DNA of 64,000 bases from Paracentrotus lividus. Lineage: Eukaryota > Echinodermata > Echinoidea > Camarodonta > Echinidae. The first letter of the stretch is position 1. Each line of letters begins with the position of its first letter. The notes under the pieces are model-generated. The model was not told the origin of the DNA. It saw nothing but the letters and a program-made list of their open reading frames with translations, and did not search any database. This document shows positions 25,867 to 40,200 of this stretch, piece after piece. A program made the translations under genes and the position numbers. Location: the NCBI GenBank assembly GCA_940671915.1, contig CALNVZ010003429.1, forward strand, positions 18,673,286 to 18,737,285. The letters are read 5' to 3'.

Positions 25867-28800
25867 CCATTATTGTAATGTGTACTCTCATTGCATAGTC
25901 ATTTTCAAAGTCAATATGCAGTAAATCAAAACACACCAAACTTTTCTTGATTAATTTTGGCTCCATATCATTTTGTTTTCCTTTTTCCAGCCGGCAGCAG
26001 GAACTTTGAACAAACATTGTGGGTGAAGCAGCTAAAAGGCACTGCAGTGGACTTGGTAATTCTTCCACAGTAAAACTATTGGTCACCTAAACAGCACATC
26101 CCAGCTAAGCAGTGGTGCATCCTTCTGACGGAGGTGCAGATCACTTGAACAAGGTACCTCGCACCTGAAGAAGCTCTTCATTGTGGACTGAAGGTGCAGA
26201 GGAGCTAGGCAAGGGTAGCTGACAAAAAAGTAGCATTTATTGTGCAACCCTTTGAATGGAGGTGCACATCATTTGAACAGGGTACCTCGCACCTGAATGA
26301 AGGCTCTTCATTGTGGACTGAAGGTGCAGAGGAGCTGGGCAAGGTAGCTGATGAAACCATAGCATTATGGCGCATCCCTTCTTAATCGGAGTGCAGCTCA
26401 CTTGAACAAGGGACCTCGCATCTGAACAAAGGCTCTACATTGTGACTGAGGAGCTAGCAAGGGTAGCTGACAAAAAGGTAGCATTTTAATTGGTGCAACC
26501 CTTGTAATGGAGGTGCAGCTCACTTGAACAAGGGTACCTTGCACCTGAACGATGCTGTTCATTGTGGACTGACGTGCAGAGAAGCTGGCCAAGGAGCTGA
26601 CTTAAAGGTAGCATTATGGTGCATTCCTTCTATATGAAGGTGCAACTTACTTGAAACAAGGTACCATGAACCTGAATGAATGCTCTTCATTGTGGACTGA
26701 GGTGCAAGGAAGCTGAGCAAGGGTAGCTGACATAAAGGTAGCATTATGGTGCATTCCTTCTGAATGGAGTACAGCTCACTTGAACAAGGGTACTGTGCAC
26801 CTGAATGAAGGCTCTTCATTGTAGACTGAAAGGTGCAGATGAGCTAGGCAAGGTAGGTGACAAAAGGTAGCATTATTAATGGTGCACCCTTCTTAATGGA
26901 GGTGCAGCTCACTTGAACAAGGGTACTGTGCATCTGAATGAAGCTCTTCATTGTTTACTGAAGGTGCAGAGGAGCTGGGTAAGGGTAGCTGACGAAACAG
27001 TATCATTATGCTGCATGCCTCCTGAATGGTGGTTGCAGCTTTTTTTCTGTATGAAGTTGCTTAATTATGGACTGATTGTACTGAGACAATTGACTAGGGT
27101 AGCTGACAAAGAAAAATCTTCCCGTACCCATATCTTCACCTGGGCTGTGTGTGGCAGATAGATTATCATCTTGGTTAGTGCTAAAGACATTTGTAAAGTG
27201 GCTGGATTCAATCATTTCTGGACAGTCCACGACTGTTTTTCGAGACTATTACAATTTAAACAGGAACAAGGTTATCATGCATCTTAACAAATAAAGGACT
27301 TCAACTTTTGCAAGTGCTTCCATTTGGGGTAAAAGTATAGAACACTAGACAAGAATAAGAGTGGAAAAAGAATATTAAATACTGTGATGCTGTTAACTTG
27401 CTTCCAAAAATATTAAAATGTGCAGGGACCATTGGATGACTACATGATATTTCTTAGCCTAGCCACTACCAACTTAAACAAAGGCTCACTGCACCTTCCA
27501 AAAGGAACATGAAGTTTGGATGTAAGTGCTTGATCATGTGTGAGTAATGTACACATACTATTTGAACCAGAGGTACATGTAGCTGATGAAAAGTTCTTAC
27601 GTCCTGCTTTGGGTTAAAATCTGAATTCCTGAAACTTATTTCAGTCCCATACATGTGATGTTTTGAAAATTACAGTCTAAATCTCTTGAATACCAAGGAT
27701 CAAGCAAAGAAGTTTAAAAAAAATCTGTCAGGGGAGAAATGAAAACAAATTCAATTGTCTTGAGTCAATGTGATAACAGTTACCTGCAAAATGAGCTATA
27801 GATATTTTATTCACTATTTCATTGAGAATTTACACCTTAAATATGTATTTGTCAGGTGGTGGCTGTTTATCTTTGTAGCGAGCCATTGAAGTCAATTACT
27901 AGTGCATGCTGAGAATCATTGCTAGTAGGCATCTAATGCTAGATTGCAGAAATTTAACTACTGAAGTGAAAAATATATTTTATATTAGAGCACCTGTATT
28001 TAGTCATTTGCATTTGAAAGATATCTTCTTTTATGTCAGTTTATGTACGATTCACTCTCAAGTGGCATGGTGCAGAGATTGCTCTAATAGATTTGGTGCA
28101 TTAGAAATGATTTGAGAATAAAAGATAAGTAGATTCAGATTCATTTTTATTGGTCCTTTCAGGAACTTCAGATTGCCGGCATAACATAGAAAACATTCAG
28201 ATATAATACGGAATTGATGATAATAAATTGGTTCTTAATACATACAATGAAATATAGATAAGTCTTAGAGAAGAAGGATAGAATTTATATGATTACACAC
28301 ATGTACTCAATTCTATTAAGAGAAAGTAGTTAAGTATTTTTGCTATACATGTAATTGTAATTTCTAAAATGGAAACATCTGAGGTAAATGATAAACATTG
28401 TCATTCAAATAAAGGTACATGTATTAGATTTTTGTCATATCAGGACAACTTTTTACTGGTAACATCCAGCTATGATGTGTCAGTTTAGTCTCTCTAATTA
28501 TGAGATGCTAATTAACTCAATAACCATTTAACAAGGAAAAGTATTCTTATGAATTAACAACACGCACAAATATACACCATTTTCCCTATAACTACATTGT
28601 ATAAAAGGATTTTTGAAGAAGATATGGTATTGCATGATGTGTTATGAATATAATCTAATTCAAAATGTTTAGATTTGACCAAATGATTGGTCTCATGTAT
28701 TTCAATTTATTTTCTTTGGGAATATTCTATTTTTACTCTAAATTAATTTACCACGATGTATCCATTCTTTAGACATACCTGGATGCTACAATTTTCTAAT

Positions 28801-30419
28801 CAATTAGACCAATGTTTGTGATATAATCATGGTCCCAAAACCAGGCTCATATTTAGCCCGCTTAAAAACAAATATTTTGATGAACCAAATAATGGGTATT
28901 TTCATACAATAGATGCATCTATAGGTTTGGGTGACTGTTTTGTCTTGTGGCGGCCATGGCTGGGGGGCTTCCAATGTACTACGCATGCTCCATGTGCTCG
29001 TATGTATGCGTAACAAAGGGAAATGTACATACGCGCACAGTGCGCATGCGTAGTACATTGGAAGCCCCCCAGCTATGCCGCCATGAAGTTAGATTGCTCT
29101 GAAGTCGAATTGGTCTATATTGCAAGTATAATTTCATCTGTGTGACAGAAAATTAGTGATATCAAAATAATTATATAAACTACTTCAGAAATATTGAAAT
29201 GTACAGATCTCAAATAATACTTGTACCTGTCCTATCACAAAGTGCCAATTTTCTCTCTTTTGTCAAATATATGAAGTCTTCACATGTTTTATATACAAAT
29301 GTGTACATGCCAGTCACAGTATAGTGTATTTGATGATGTAAAGCTTTATAAAGAATGCTAAAACGTTTATTTTTTGCCCAATAAATGCAGACAATTGATC
29401 AATTGGTAACTCTAATCAGGTATTGCTTTCATTTTTTATATTATCTGTAATGAAGATGAATTATTAGTGCATCCCATAAAAACTTTACACTTTTAACATG
29501 CAGGCCTATATATTTTGGTAGCATTTCAAAAGAGTATACAATGTAGTTTTTATTGGGACACACTGTATATATCATGTAAGCCTACAATCAACTCCCTTTG
29601 TAATGAGGCAGTGATCCATTCAGTTACCTCATTATTATATCAGTGGCGGATCCAGGATTTCATGAAGGGGGGGGGGGCAGGCACGTAACTAGGATTTTTT
29701 GGAGGGTTCGAAATCTGCAAAAGTGGACCAAAGGTACATCAAAATTTTTCACGTCCACGCGGGCGAGCAAAAAGGTACACCAAAATTTTTTTCATGTCAC
29801 GCTGGTCGCGCGATAACCGGGGGGGGGGGTAGGTGTTCAAAAAAATTCTGCCTTCTGCCCTCAAGAAGAGTACCATATATGAGCTATAGGGGTAGGCTAA
29901 GATCGCCCCAAAAACAACAAAAAATTTATCCATTTTTTTTTTTTTTTTTTTTTTTTTTTGTAAAGCGGACCTCTGGTCGCCAGCGGGGGGGGGTTGTTTC
30001 GAACCCCGAACCCCCCCTGGTTACGGGCCTGGGGGGGGCATGCTCTTTATAATTTGAGTTGACTGTAAAACTGAATACCATGCACTAGGCTTCTAGCTGA
30101 AATCGTGAATCCACAGTGGCAATACATGCACTATTTCTTAAGGGCAATTTCTGTAACTTAGGAATTCAAGATGTTATATATGTGGTTTGAAAAGTTACAT
30201 AATACAATTGTTTGATACACTGTATACTTCCAACGAATCGTGGAACAAACAAAACATGAAAAATATAAACAGAATTTACAAGGGGTCTGTTAGCTCAAGC
30301 TCGATAGGCCTACTGTTTTTTTTTTTTGCATGTCTATGATGAAAAACACTAATCAATAATATTGAATAAAGAGCGTAGAGGGAGAGAAAGTGAGTGAGTA
30401 AAAAGATATAGATTGAGTT

Positions 30420-30452
<33 letters not shown>

Positions 30453-30468
30453 GCCGGGGGGGGGGGGG
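25867..30468. repeat. Second copy of the 4.6-kb repeat, probable assembly artefact
   Basis: Same order and content as 21167-25841: last RTEL1 exon, minisatellite, 3' flank, foldback, poly-G element, GA microsatellite. It is about 70 bp shorter. Differences are mostly single-base losses, often in homopolymers (for example AACAAAACATT to AACAAACATT). They fall equally in coding and non-coding parts and break the RTEL1 terminal frame. That pattern fits uncorrected long-read sequence used for gap filling; a real duplication is the alternative. Confidence 0.9.
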
Positions 30469-31200
30469 TGGGGCTTATTATTATTCACTTATACAAAAGA
30501 AAAATAAAACAAAACATTAAAAATTAACAAAAATGAATAAGCTGTTTTTGATAGGATAGGGATAACTCGTGCAACTGAAGTCTTTAAAACCGTAGAAAGT
30601 CAGAGAGAAAGATACAGAGAGAGAGAGACTCAGAGAGAGAGAGAGAGAGAGAGAGAAACGTATAGAGAGAAAATTATCTCAAGTGAAAGAAAAATTATAT
30701 TCCAATGAAAATAATTTTGGTAATCATATATATACACTATAGAGATGGCTCGCTATCTCCTCGGGCCAGGAAGAGAAACAATATCATATGTTGTGTTCAG
30801 CTTTGAAAAACGTTTGACTGCTTCTCATTTACCTCGAAATCACTGGGCCTGTAGGCCTATAAAAATGAGTGAATTATAATGTTTATCAGGTGTTTATCGT
30901 ACTAGAAAAAAAAAAAGAAGAAAAAGAGAGATAATTTAAATTATTTGATTTTAATTATTAATGTTCATGGACGCATTACGTGTATTTTTAATATATTGTA
31001 ATAGAATTAGAAAAGAAATGCCACGGAGGAAAGAATATCTTCTTTTCTCCATTGAAATACTACTAATTATAATTCATTCATGAATCATCTTTCCACCGAT
31101 ATATCTCGGGTCAAAGTTCATATTTTTGTTAACTCATTCATTCGCCGATCGTTTGCACGTTACGGGTTCAAAAAGTGAAGCGCTTACAAAGCACCTAAAA
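30469..31200. promoter_or_regulatory. USP14 5' flank with GA microsatellites
   Basis: No gene lies here. (GA)n tracts at about 30420-30447 and 30601-30655 precede ~500 bp of AT-rich DNA and the USP14 start at 31201. The last 60 bp (GCCGATCGTTTGCACGTTAC) are less AT-rich and probably form the 5' UTR or core promoter. No TATA box is convincing. Confidence 0.4.
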
Positions 31201-34200
31201 ATGCCATCGTATACGAGTAAGTACACTCTTTTTTGAGGTTTATTTATAATCTTATGAAATATTATAATCTAATGATCATTATTTGCATGTATTATTTTGA
31301 AGTTCTTTTCCTCATCGGTAAAAAACGGGTTCATTTTATTTGCCGGACAAAAGCCCTCAGTCCCATGTGTTCATAAAGTTGTATTGTTCAATCATTGCCT
31401 CACTGATGTGTGCCGCACATTATTCAGAAAATCAACGCTATCAACTAAAATATTCTCTGAAAAGTTATAATACTTAAACCATGGATATTTAACATCGGGA
31501 CCTTAACATCCTATAGAAAATAAGGATGGCAAAGTAAAAGGTTAGACATGTTTTTAACTGTCAATCTGATCGGTGATTGCACGCCTTTCTTTTTTGTTTC
31601 CATTCAAAATTTGCCAGCCATACATACAATGCAATAGTCAGGATAAAGTCGTCACATTGTCACAATTTACACGGTCCAAGATAACTCTGTGGTGTTTAAT
31701 ACATTGACGTATCTGAGGTAGATTTATACAACAGTCCAAAAGGTTTTTAATGCTGATATTGGAAGACTTCCAAATTCGGGGTTTGCCCGCAGTGATACTG
31801 ATATGAATGGCGGAAATTGAAAGTTTGTAATTTCTCATTTTGTAATAGATCTAACTCATTAGTAGATTTAATTCCTTCTCTGTTCCTTGTACCTGTAGAG
31901 TGTCGTGTCCTCCCTGTATGCTGCAATTTATAGTCAATTTCTCGACCTTTCAGCGTATCATCATGATCCTGCAGTTATCAAGGACTGGACTCTGAGCCTA
32001 GCCTGGAGGAGTTCAACTAAAGTAAAGAAGAAACAGAAGATTTTTTCCAATTTATTTTTGCTGCAAAAGTACAAAGTTCAAGTTAATCTTAAATAAGAAG
32101 TGTAATTTTGTCTTTTATTGCATTATTATTTTTACCAGTCAATGTCAAGTGGGGCAAGCAGAAGTTCAGCGATATACAATGCAACACAGAAGAAACTCCC
32201 GAGGTTTTGAAAGCTCAGATGTTTGCCCTGTCCGGAGTGTATCCCCAGAGACAGAAGATCATGCTCAAGGGACAAGTCCTCAAAGATGATGATTGGGGAA
32301 ACTTCAAGCTCAAAGATGTAAGTGTTTGCAGTGCTTGTGAAACATGTCCGGGGATCCAGGAGATTTGCCGTCAGATCTACAAAGAAACTTGTTATAACAA
32401 ACTTGTTGGTTCATGGAATTTAACTTAAAATGTAAATATGACAAAACAGGTCCAGGGTGGTGTTTCACCAAATCACTCATAAGTTACTAACAACTTTATG
32501 AATGACTGGTGATCAGTTCTTGTGCTACATGACTGTGATTAGTATACATGTAAAACAACTAAGAACATGTTTTAGTCATTCATAACTTTACAAAATAACT
32601 TCGTGAAACACCACCCAGGGTTAAAGAAAAAAAAATCATAAAAACAGAAATTGCAGCTCTTCAAAAATCCTAGGGTGCATAAACTTAACATTGAAACAAA
32701 CAAAATATTGTCTCTCTTTTTACTTTAAATTAAAAGTAGATTTTATTCACTGTTATACAAATGCTACTGAAATTCAGATTCCTGTGATACTATGAAAATC
32801 TTTTTTATATGTACAGGGTGTGACATTATTGATGATGGGATCAGCAGAGGCCTTGCCTGAAGCTCCGCCAGAGAAAACAGTTTTCATGGAAGACATGACG
32901 GAAGAAGAACTTGCAACAGCTGTAAGTATTTATTGTCACCATCCCGAAAGAAGGTACTTAGCGCAGTGTGTTAAAAGTCACATGAAAAAAAAATTGCAGA
33001 TAAAAGATATCTGTTCTAAATTAAAATTGAAATCCACCTCTGCTCATGTAACTTTGCGATCAGGTAGTATATCAGAATATAAGGTTTTCAAACTTACTGA
33101 ATTACTATGTGGGCACTTGTATCTTTGCGATCAGCTAGTATACCCAGTTGTTGTATGTCCGGACAGGTTGGATGTCCGGACACTCAATTTTAACTCTTTA
33201 CGTGCCGGATGCATGATATGTAGCCTACTGTTCGGTGCCATACTCATGTTTGCTAGCCTACTATTGCCTGCTTAATCCATGCTTTGTCTCCTACCCTCCC
33301 CTGCTTCGTGCATGATTGCGTACATTCGGAATAACGTTGATTGATTACGCCGATTCTATTGTTCTGCACACTGCACACTCACAGGTTAATCCGCTTTATT
33401 CTGCTGCGGCCACATCCGGCTTTTAATTGGCCAATATTCTCTTTACACAGTTTAAATTAAACTTGTTTTGAGTAATTTCACGTGTTTGTCAACATTTTGA
33501 TAGGACCTAGTGCATAAACAATCGCACACAATAAAAAACAAAATCATGCCTTGGAACAATGTAATATTAGATAATTGCCCTCTTATTTTTAAAAACAGAA
33601 TTTGGTGTGACTTTAGAGACAATAAGAATGCCACATATTTTAAGTACAACATTGTTGTCGACCGTACTTTTAAAAAAGTTATGAGAAAGTATTGACTGTC
33701 ATCTTTAAGTACAAGGGGGGAAAAAACCTGGCAGTGGGGGGATATAGGCCCTGGCATGTACGGATTACCAGTGCGGCAGAGGGGTTTGGGTAGGGTGGCA
33801 CGTAAGGAGTTAACCAGTCATTTGAAAGGATTTAAAAGCAATGTCTTTGAAGTTTTTTAGCACAAAATGTCAGAAAATATTGTGGAGAACAAATATTGAT
33901 GATGATGAGAAATATTTAACATATATTTCTGGCTTAATCATTAGATGAAAAACCAGGCTTCATTTTTGTTAAGTGTTCGGATAACCAACCCCCCATCCTA
34001 TATCAGAATTTAAGGTTTTCAAACTTAGTGAATTATTATGTGGGCACTTGTATCTTTGCGATCAGCTAGTATATCAGAATATAAGGTTTTCAAACTTAGT
34101 GAATTATTATGTGGGCACTTGTACCTTTGCGATCAGCTAATATATAAGAATATTAAGTTTTCTAACTTAGTAAATTATTATTTGGGCACTGATTGTAATA

Positions 34201-37200
34201 AAATTTGTAGGATCATTACATTATGATGGCCCAGTAAACATCTCATTATGTAGTTTGTATAAAAACAAAACCAAATTTTCTTCAGACTGAAATACAGTGT
34301 AAACTATCCAATATACAAAGCAGACCAAAATACAAAAACAAAACCAAATCTTGCGAAATGTGTTGAACTAAGCCCGACTAGCACTTGTGTTGTAGACATG
34401 TAACTTTTAGTTCCTTTTAACATCTTCACCTTCTCTATACTATTCAGTCACACTCTAATTTTCTGTGTATTTATGTTCTGTCAAATTGTATTCATTATTG
34501 TAAGATTGTATTTTATTATTATTATTATCATTTCATTCGGCACTTTCAATACATGAAATACATAATACAATATAATGATAATGAAATATAATTGACATAC
34601 ATACAATTCAAAGAAACTGACACATTACCTCTACAGGCACTTATACACCCGATAAGGCTGCCTGGAAAAGAATAGGATAACTCAATGTCCACTGCCCATG
34701 CATTGTTATCATCATTCATGTGTTGAGGTTGATGAATGTATTAATTCAAACAATTTAACCTTGACTTCCGACCTCCAATACTAAAAAATTTAATCATTTA
34801 GAGGATGGGCCAGTACATTTTGTGTTGAGCTTTTCATAATCGTTCGAACATCTTTTCACCATAATGTTAAAATTTGCAATTCTTTTCTTTGTCTACCACC
34901 CAGATGGAGCTCCCATGTGGTCTATCTAACCTGAGCAATACATGCTACCTGAACGCTACTCTACAGTGCCTCAAAAGTGTACCAGAGCTTCGGGACCAGC
35001 TCAGATCGTAAGAATAAAAATGTGAAAAATATCTTTTTGTACACTATCATTGATATAAAATTAAGGCTTTTCCCAGGATCTACAAGCTCCTTCAGAAGCT
35101 GACATGTCAATAGATCTGTTTCACATCTAAATGCTCTGATCAGGTGAAGCTGTTTAGGTTTTTTTAATAAAGAATATGGATGCTGTACTGATCCATGGAG
35201 TATTAAATTTTAGCTGTAAAGGAAATGTTTTGATATATTTGACTCAATCAAATCATCTAGGGTTCAAATCGCAGCCCAACAATAGCATCAATATGCAAAA
35301 CAATTTAGTCTGCATGACAAAGGTGTAGTTGGATACCTGGTAGGATACAAAAAGCCTTCATGATTCGATCAACATGTGTATGCCGTAAAAATAGTGACTA
35401 GCTTGAATGCTCCCTAAAGGAGATGAAAGTGTATAGTATTCAATGATGGGGGTAATACCTCTAACCTCTTGAACCTCAAAAGCCTGTTTTTCAGCCCACT
35501 AGAGAGGGAGAATATCCCAAAATGCCTCTGTCCAAATATTTGAGATATTTAAAAAATTACAATTTGCAGTTTAAAATATTTTGAGTCTTCCACCGAAAGA
35601 TAGCAATATTGGAAGTCACGGATCACAGTCCATGACATTGCCCTAAAGGCTATAATAATATTATTTCAATTGTAGGAATAAAATTTGTTGTCCTGCTCAT
35701 GAAATATGCATATAATTGGGGTTCAAGGGTCAATATAAATCCAAAATAGTGCACAATCTGCATTCTCCTTTCATCACTTTCCTTTCTTTGATCCCTGTAG
35801 ATTTCAAGGGAACATTAGCATGGCGATGGCCCCGAGCGCCCCAGCAGAATCCATGACAGTGGCTATCAAAGATCTTTATTCAGTCATGGACAAGAAGACA
35901 GAAGCTTTCCCTCCAATCATTCTCCTTCAGCTGCTTCATTTGGCATTCCCACACTTTGCAGAGAAGAGCGAACATGGCGGTTTCCAACAGCAGGTAAGTT
36001 TGATGGATTGATAGAGGATAATAATAATAATATATATCTGGTTATTTATACAGTGCCTTTCCAGTTAAACTGGTCAAAGCGCTTTACAGAATATTATTAC
36101 ACAGTTCACAGGATTTATTTCCGTACTTTTTGGCTGCCATGCATTTATAGGTGCCTACATGTATATTTACTTATCCTCCAAGGGAGCCATTTGCACCTGG
36201 GCGGAGTGAAGGAATTATCTTACCTGATCGCTACAAATCAATTAACCATGGGGACCAACATATTTCATTTCAGTCTGAGGGACTTTGTTAGGAGTATGAG
36301 GATGTCATCCCATATTTTAAATATAAGCCTGAAATGCAGTTGGAGAGAGACATTGCAAATTGAATAACCGGTATTGAACTTTCATTCTCCTTCAGGTGAA
36401 ACGCCTTGCATTTGACTAGTTCATGTACCTACTTACGTAATTTGTTTATTTCCGTTCTGCAAACGATTTATACATGTAGTGCACACATTCATTTTAATAT
36501 GAGATTAAGATCATTTAATATCAAGTGGTTTTGGCTCCTCATAAGTCTCATGTTTTCAATCTTAGTATAAGGATAATTTTCAGCAGAAAAACACAACAGT
36601 CATTAACACATTGTTTTCTCTTTTGTAGGATGCCAACGAGTGTTGGGTGCAGCTTGTGAGGTTGCTACAGCAGAAGTTGCCTGGTATAACACCAAGCAAT
36701 AGTGCACCCGCCCTGGAAGGAACCACTGCTACACAAGGAGCAGCGGCCAAAAGCACGTTCATTGATCAGTACTTTGGTTGCGAGTTCGAAAGCATGTATC
36801 CTTTTCAAACCCTTGACTGTCAGTGAACAATGCGAAATGGAGTGAAAACGTTGGCAGTTTGTGCATGAAATTGTCACTTCCTCTTTGCATTGCCTATAGA
36901 ATTCATGATTATAGTCATAATAATATTTTAGTGGTTTTTCCCCCTTATGATCATTGTATTAGAGATTCAAAGACCACTGTGTAAATAGTCACAAAAAAGG
37001 GAAAGATGCTGATGGTTATTAAGGTTTAATTCCTGGGTCAATACAATCATTTGCAAAAAATGACCACCTCCTTGGAATTTACAAGAATCTTCTGTTATTA
37101 GGTTTCATTATCTTCTCTCATTGAATGTTTCCATAACTCCAGTTGTCAATAGCATTAGATATACAAAAAATGTAAGCAAATGCTTATAAATGAGTAGTCC

Positions 37201-40200
37201 CCCTGTGTAAGCCTTATACATTTACAGCATTTTGTCTCTCCTGCAGCATAGGTAATTACTATTCTGTTTTTGCTCTCCTGTAGGATAGGTACGGTAATTA
37301 CTATTTTGTTTTTTGCTTTGTTTAGCTTTCCAATGGTTCCAAATATTTTTTTTGGTCAACTTGTAGGGTGCATGTGATGTGGATATCATAAATTTTGTTT
37401 TCCCGTTATTTGAGATTGTTTCCTTGACTCAGTTTCCTTGATTTAGGTTAAAATGTGTGGAATCTGAGGAAGAAACACCTGTCAAATCTAAAGAGACATT
37501 CTATCAGCTCAGCTGCTTCATATCACAAGAAGTCAAATATCTCCACACTGGACTCAAAAACGTAAGTTTGTTGTTTGTTATTGTTGTGTATATTGTGCAA
37601 TTGTATGTAGTCACTTCTTATGCCAGAACTCCCTTTGGGGAAGAATCCAAGATTTCCCAATCCAATTGGCTTGCTGCTGCTCACATACTTGTAATGTGAA
37701 GTATCTTTTTATCTTTATTGGAGTATTCAAGTTAATTCAGGTAACAGAGATTAATCTTTTTACAGTGTTTTACATTCGTGATTAATATTTCTTCTGCCCA
37801 AATTCATGTGGTCGGGACTATTTGCATATGTACACATTTAAATGTATTTTTTATCATGAAGATGTAATCAGATTTTTGTTTGCTTTACAAGAATTTGACA
37901 TTAGATATTTGTATGTACTGAATATAAAATTGAATTGAACCCCATTGTTTTCTTTTGCTTTTGATATACATGTACATCACTTTCATCAGTATAGAAATTA
38001 GGAATAAAAACTGTAAAAAAGGAAGAATTATAGAGAATAGTGAGTTTTGAGTCAACTTTTTGTGTTAAGAATGTGCAAGTTTGTTGCTGGTTTCATGAGC
38101 CAAGGCTCTTAGTGCAAGTATCTGAGTTTGCAAAACCAGCATCAATTTATTAATGAGAAGTGTGATTGACAATGAATATTTTTTTCTTTTGAAACAGAGA
38201 TTACAAGAAACTTTAGTGAAGAGCTCCCCCACACTCAACAGAGATGCACAATATCTAAAAGAGGTAAGCCATTTAAAAGATTGTTCGATGAATTATCTAT
38301 TTTACCTGACTGCTGAAAAAGATGACATGCAGAGTGGCAAATGTGTAGATGGGTACGGGTGGTACATAGCTATGGCACACTAAATTGGATGGTCAGTTGC
38401 ATGTACGTGTTTAAAGATGAAAGGTAGTTTCAGGTAGTTTGAGGGGTATAGGGTAAATTGACGAAATGAACTTGTGCATCAACTGCTAGCATCTTTGTTA
38501 GTCACCTTTTATAGGTACACTCGATACCTACAGGGTACCCAATCATCAGAAATACTGATGACGAACTACGTTGTTTCAGGATAAAATTTTGGTCTTGGTG
38601 TGAAGCTTACAATCCTCGTATTTCCCGTCTAGTTATTAGACCCCTCGACTTCAACTCGTGTATTATTTGAATTATATTACAGTCTACTTATGATATACTG
38701 ATCATGGATACATACATGCTTTTTGTTATAACGAAACAAATCTTCATCTCCCAAATTCAATCATGGTGCACATGTGTATCTGTGCCTTAGTGTTCACTAT
38801 ATAACAGGATTTTGTTATATAACGAGGCATTAGGCTTGGTCTCCAATACCTCATCATAATGAGAGTGCACTATGTGATAAATCAATTTGGTTTCTTTTTG
38901 TTTTCATAGTCTAAAATCAGCAGACTGCCAGCCTACCTTACAGTTCAGTTTGTCAGGTTCTACTATAAAGAGAAAGAAGCCATCAGTGCTAAGATCCTGA
39001 AGGTAAGACCAGACATGTTTTTTGTAATCCTCATACTTTTCAATTTCAGCTATGGAAAACCAGAAAATTTGAATGCTCTGAAATATTAATTTGTGAATTA
39101 CAAGTGATCATTTGGGGAATAGGGATTTTAATACCGGTAATCTGAAACAGGACTACTGAAATCCTGTGAAGTGCAAAGCCTACGAAGGTGTTTTCATTTA
39201 CAAATAAGATACACAAGTTAGACACTTGACTGCTACAGGATATAACGCGCACTGAACCCCTGGTGCTGATTGAGACTAATAGCAGGCGATATATTAGGAC
39301 TTGAACCAATACACACTTGAGGATAAAATTGTCAATGTCTATGTTCACTTTTATCAGTTTTTCCATTTCCTATGTCTAGAAAATAATCATATCCTCTGCT
39401 GACACCTCAACAGATCTTTCTGTCATCAAAAATTTTATCAATATCGCTCCCACGACTCAAGTTAACTGTAAGTCTCCATTTTCAATAGTGACGATGTGAG
39501 ATGTCTCTATAAATCGCAACAAAAGCCTCAATGATTTTTGTGGAATAGCGCCATCTGTTGTCCATAGTCTTAATTTTGATATTGAGGTGCTGTTTGTACA
39601 GTAGGGGTATGCACAGCGCGGCGCTGACGCTTCAAAACAGACAATAGGATGAGCATGTAATATTACGTGGTCCGCGCACAATGCACACTCGCCAAGCGCG
39701 TAATATTAGGTGGTCCGTTGTCAAGTGGTTAAATTTTTTTTTTTGGGGGGGGGGGCTGAAGGAGAGAGTTGTGCGACAGTGAAAGAGGTATAATTGTAGT
39801 ATATATACATGGTGCATTGTATCATCTGTTCTATTGATGCTTAGAAATATGGAGGGTTTAGTGCAACAAAGTCTATCTGCATTCACCATTTCAAGAAAAC
39901 AGTCCTTTGTTGCACTACACCTATGTAGTTTACTGCAAATAGCCACATGTTTTTTAAAAATATTTTACGCAATGATAGAACTTGATCACTTTTAGGTTCA
40001 TTGGCTCCGTTGCATAAAGAGTGTTTATTATACTAACTTTGCCATCAATGGTAACTACATGTATCATAAATTTGCCCAATAAAAATGCAGTATTTCATGT
40101 AAGTTACCACTGATGGCATAGCTACTATAATAGTAACCCTTTAAGCAACAGGGCCCTGGTGTTGTATCGATCATTTTGGCAAAAAATAGATATTGCCCGT

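Noticed and set aside
26004-26110. A second RTEL1 terminal exon in the repeated block
   Set aside because: It is the copy of 21293-21531 within the probable assembly duplication; its frame is broken by indels like those in the adjacent non-coding DNA.
30601-30660. GA-rich tract as a functional GAGA-type promoter element for USP14
   Set aside because: It is a simple microsatellite like the one at 30420, with no other evidence of function.
32896-33275. Extension of USP14 exon 3 into a 151-codon frame
   Set aside because: The family sequence ends at the donor (ACAGCT|GTAAGT) and resumes at 34904; the extension runs into the 71-bp repeat and a MITE.
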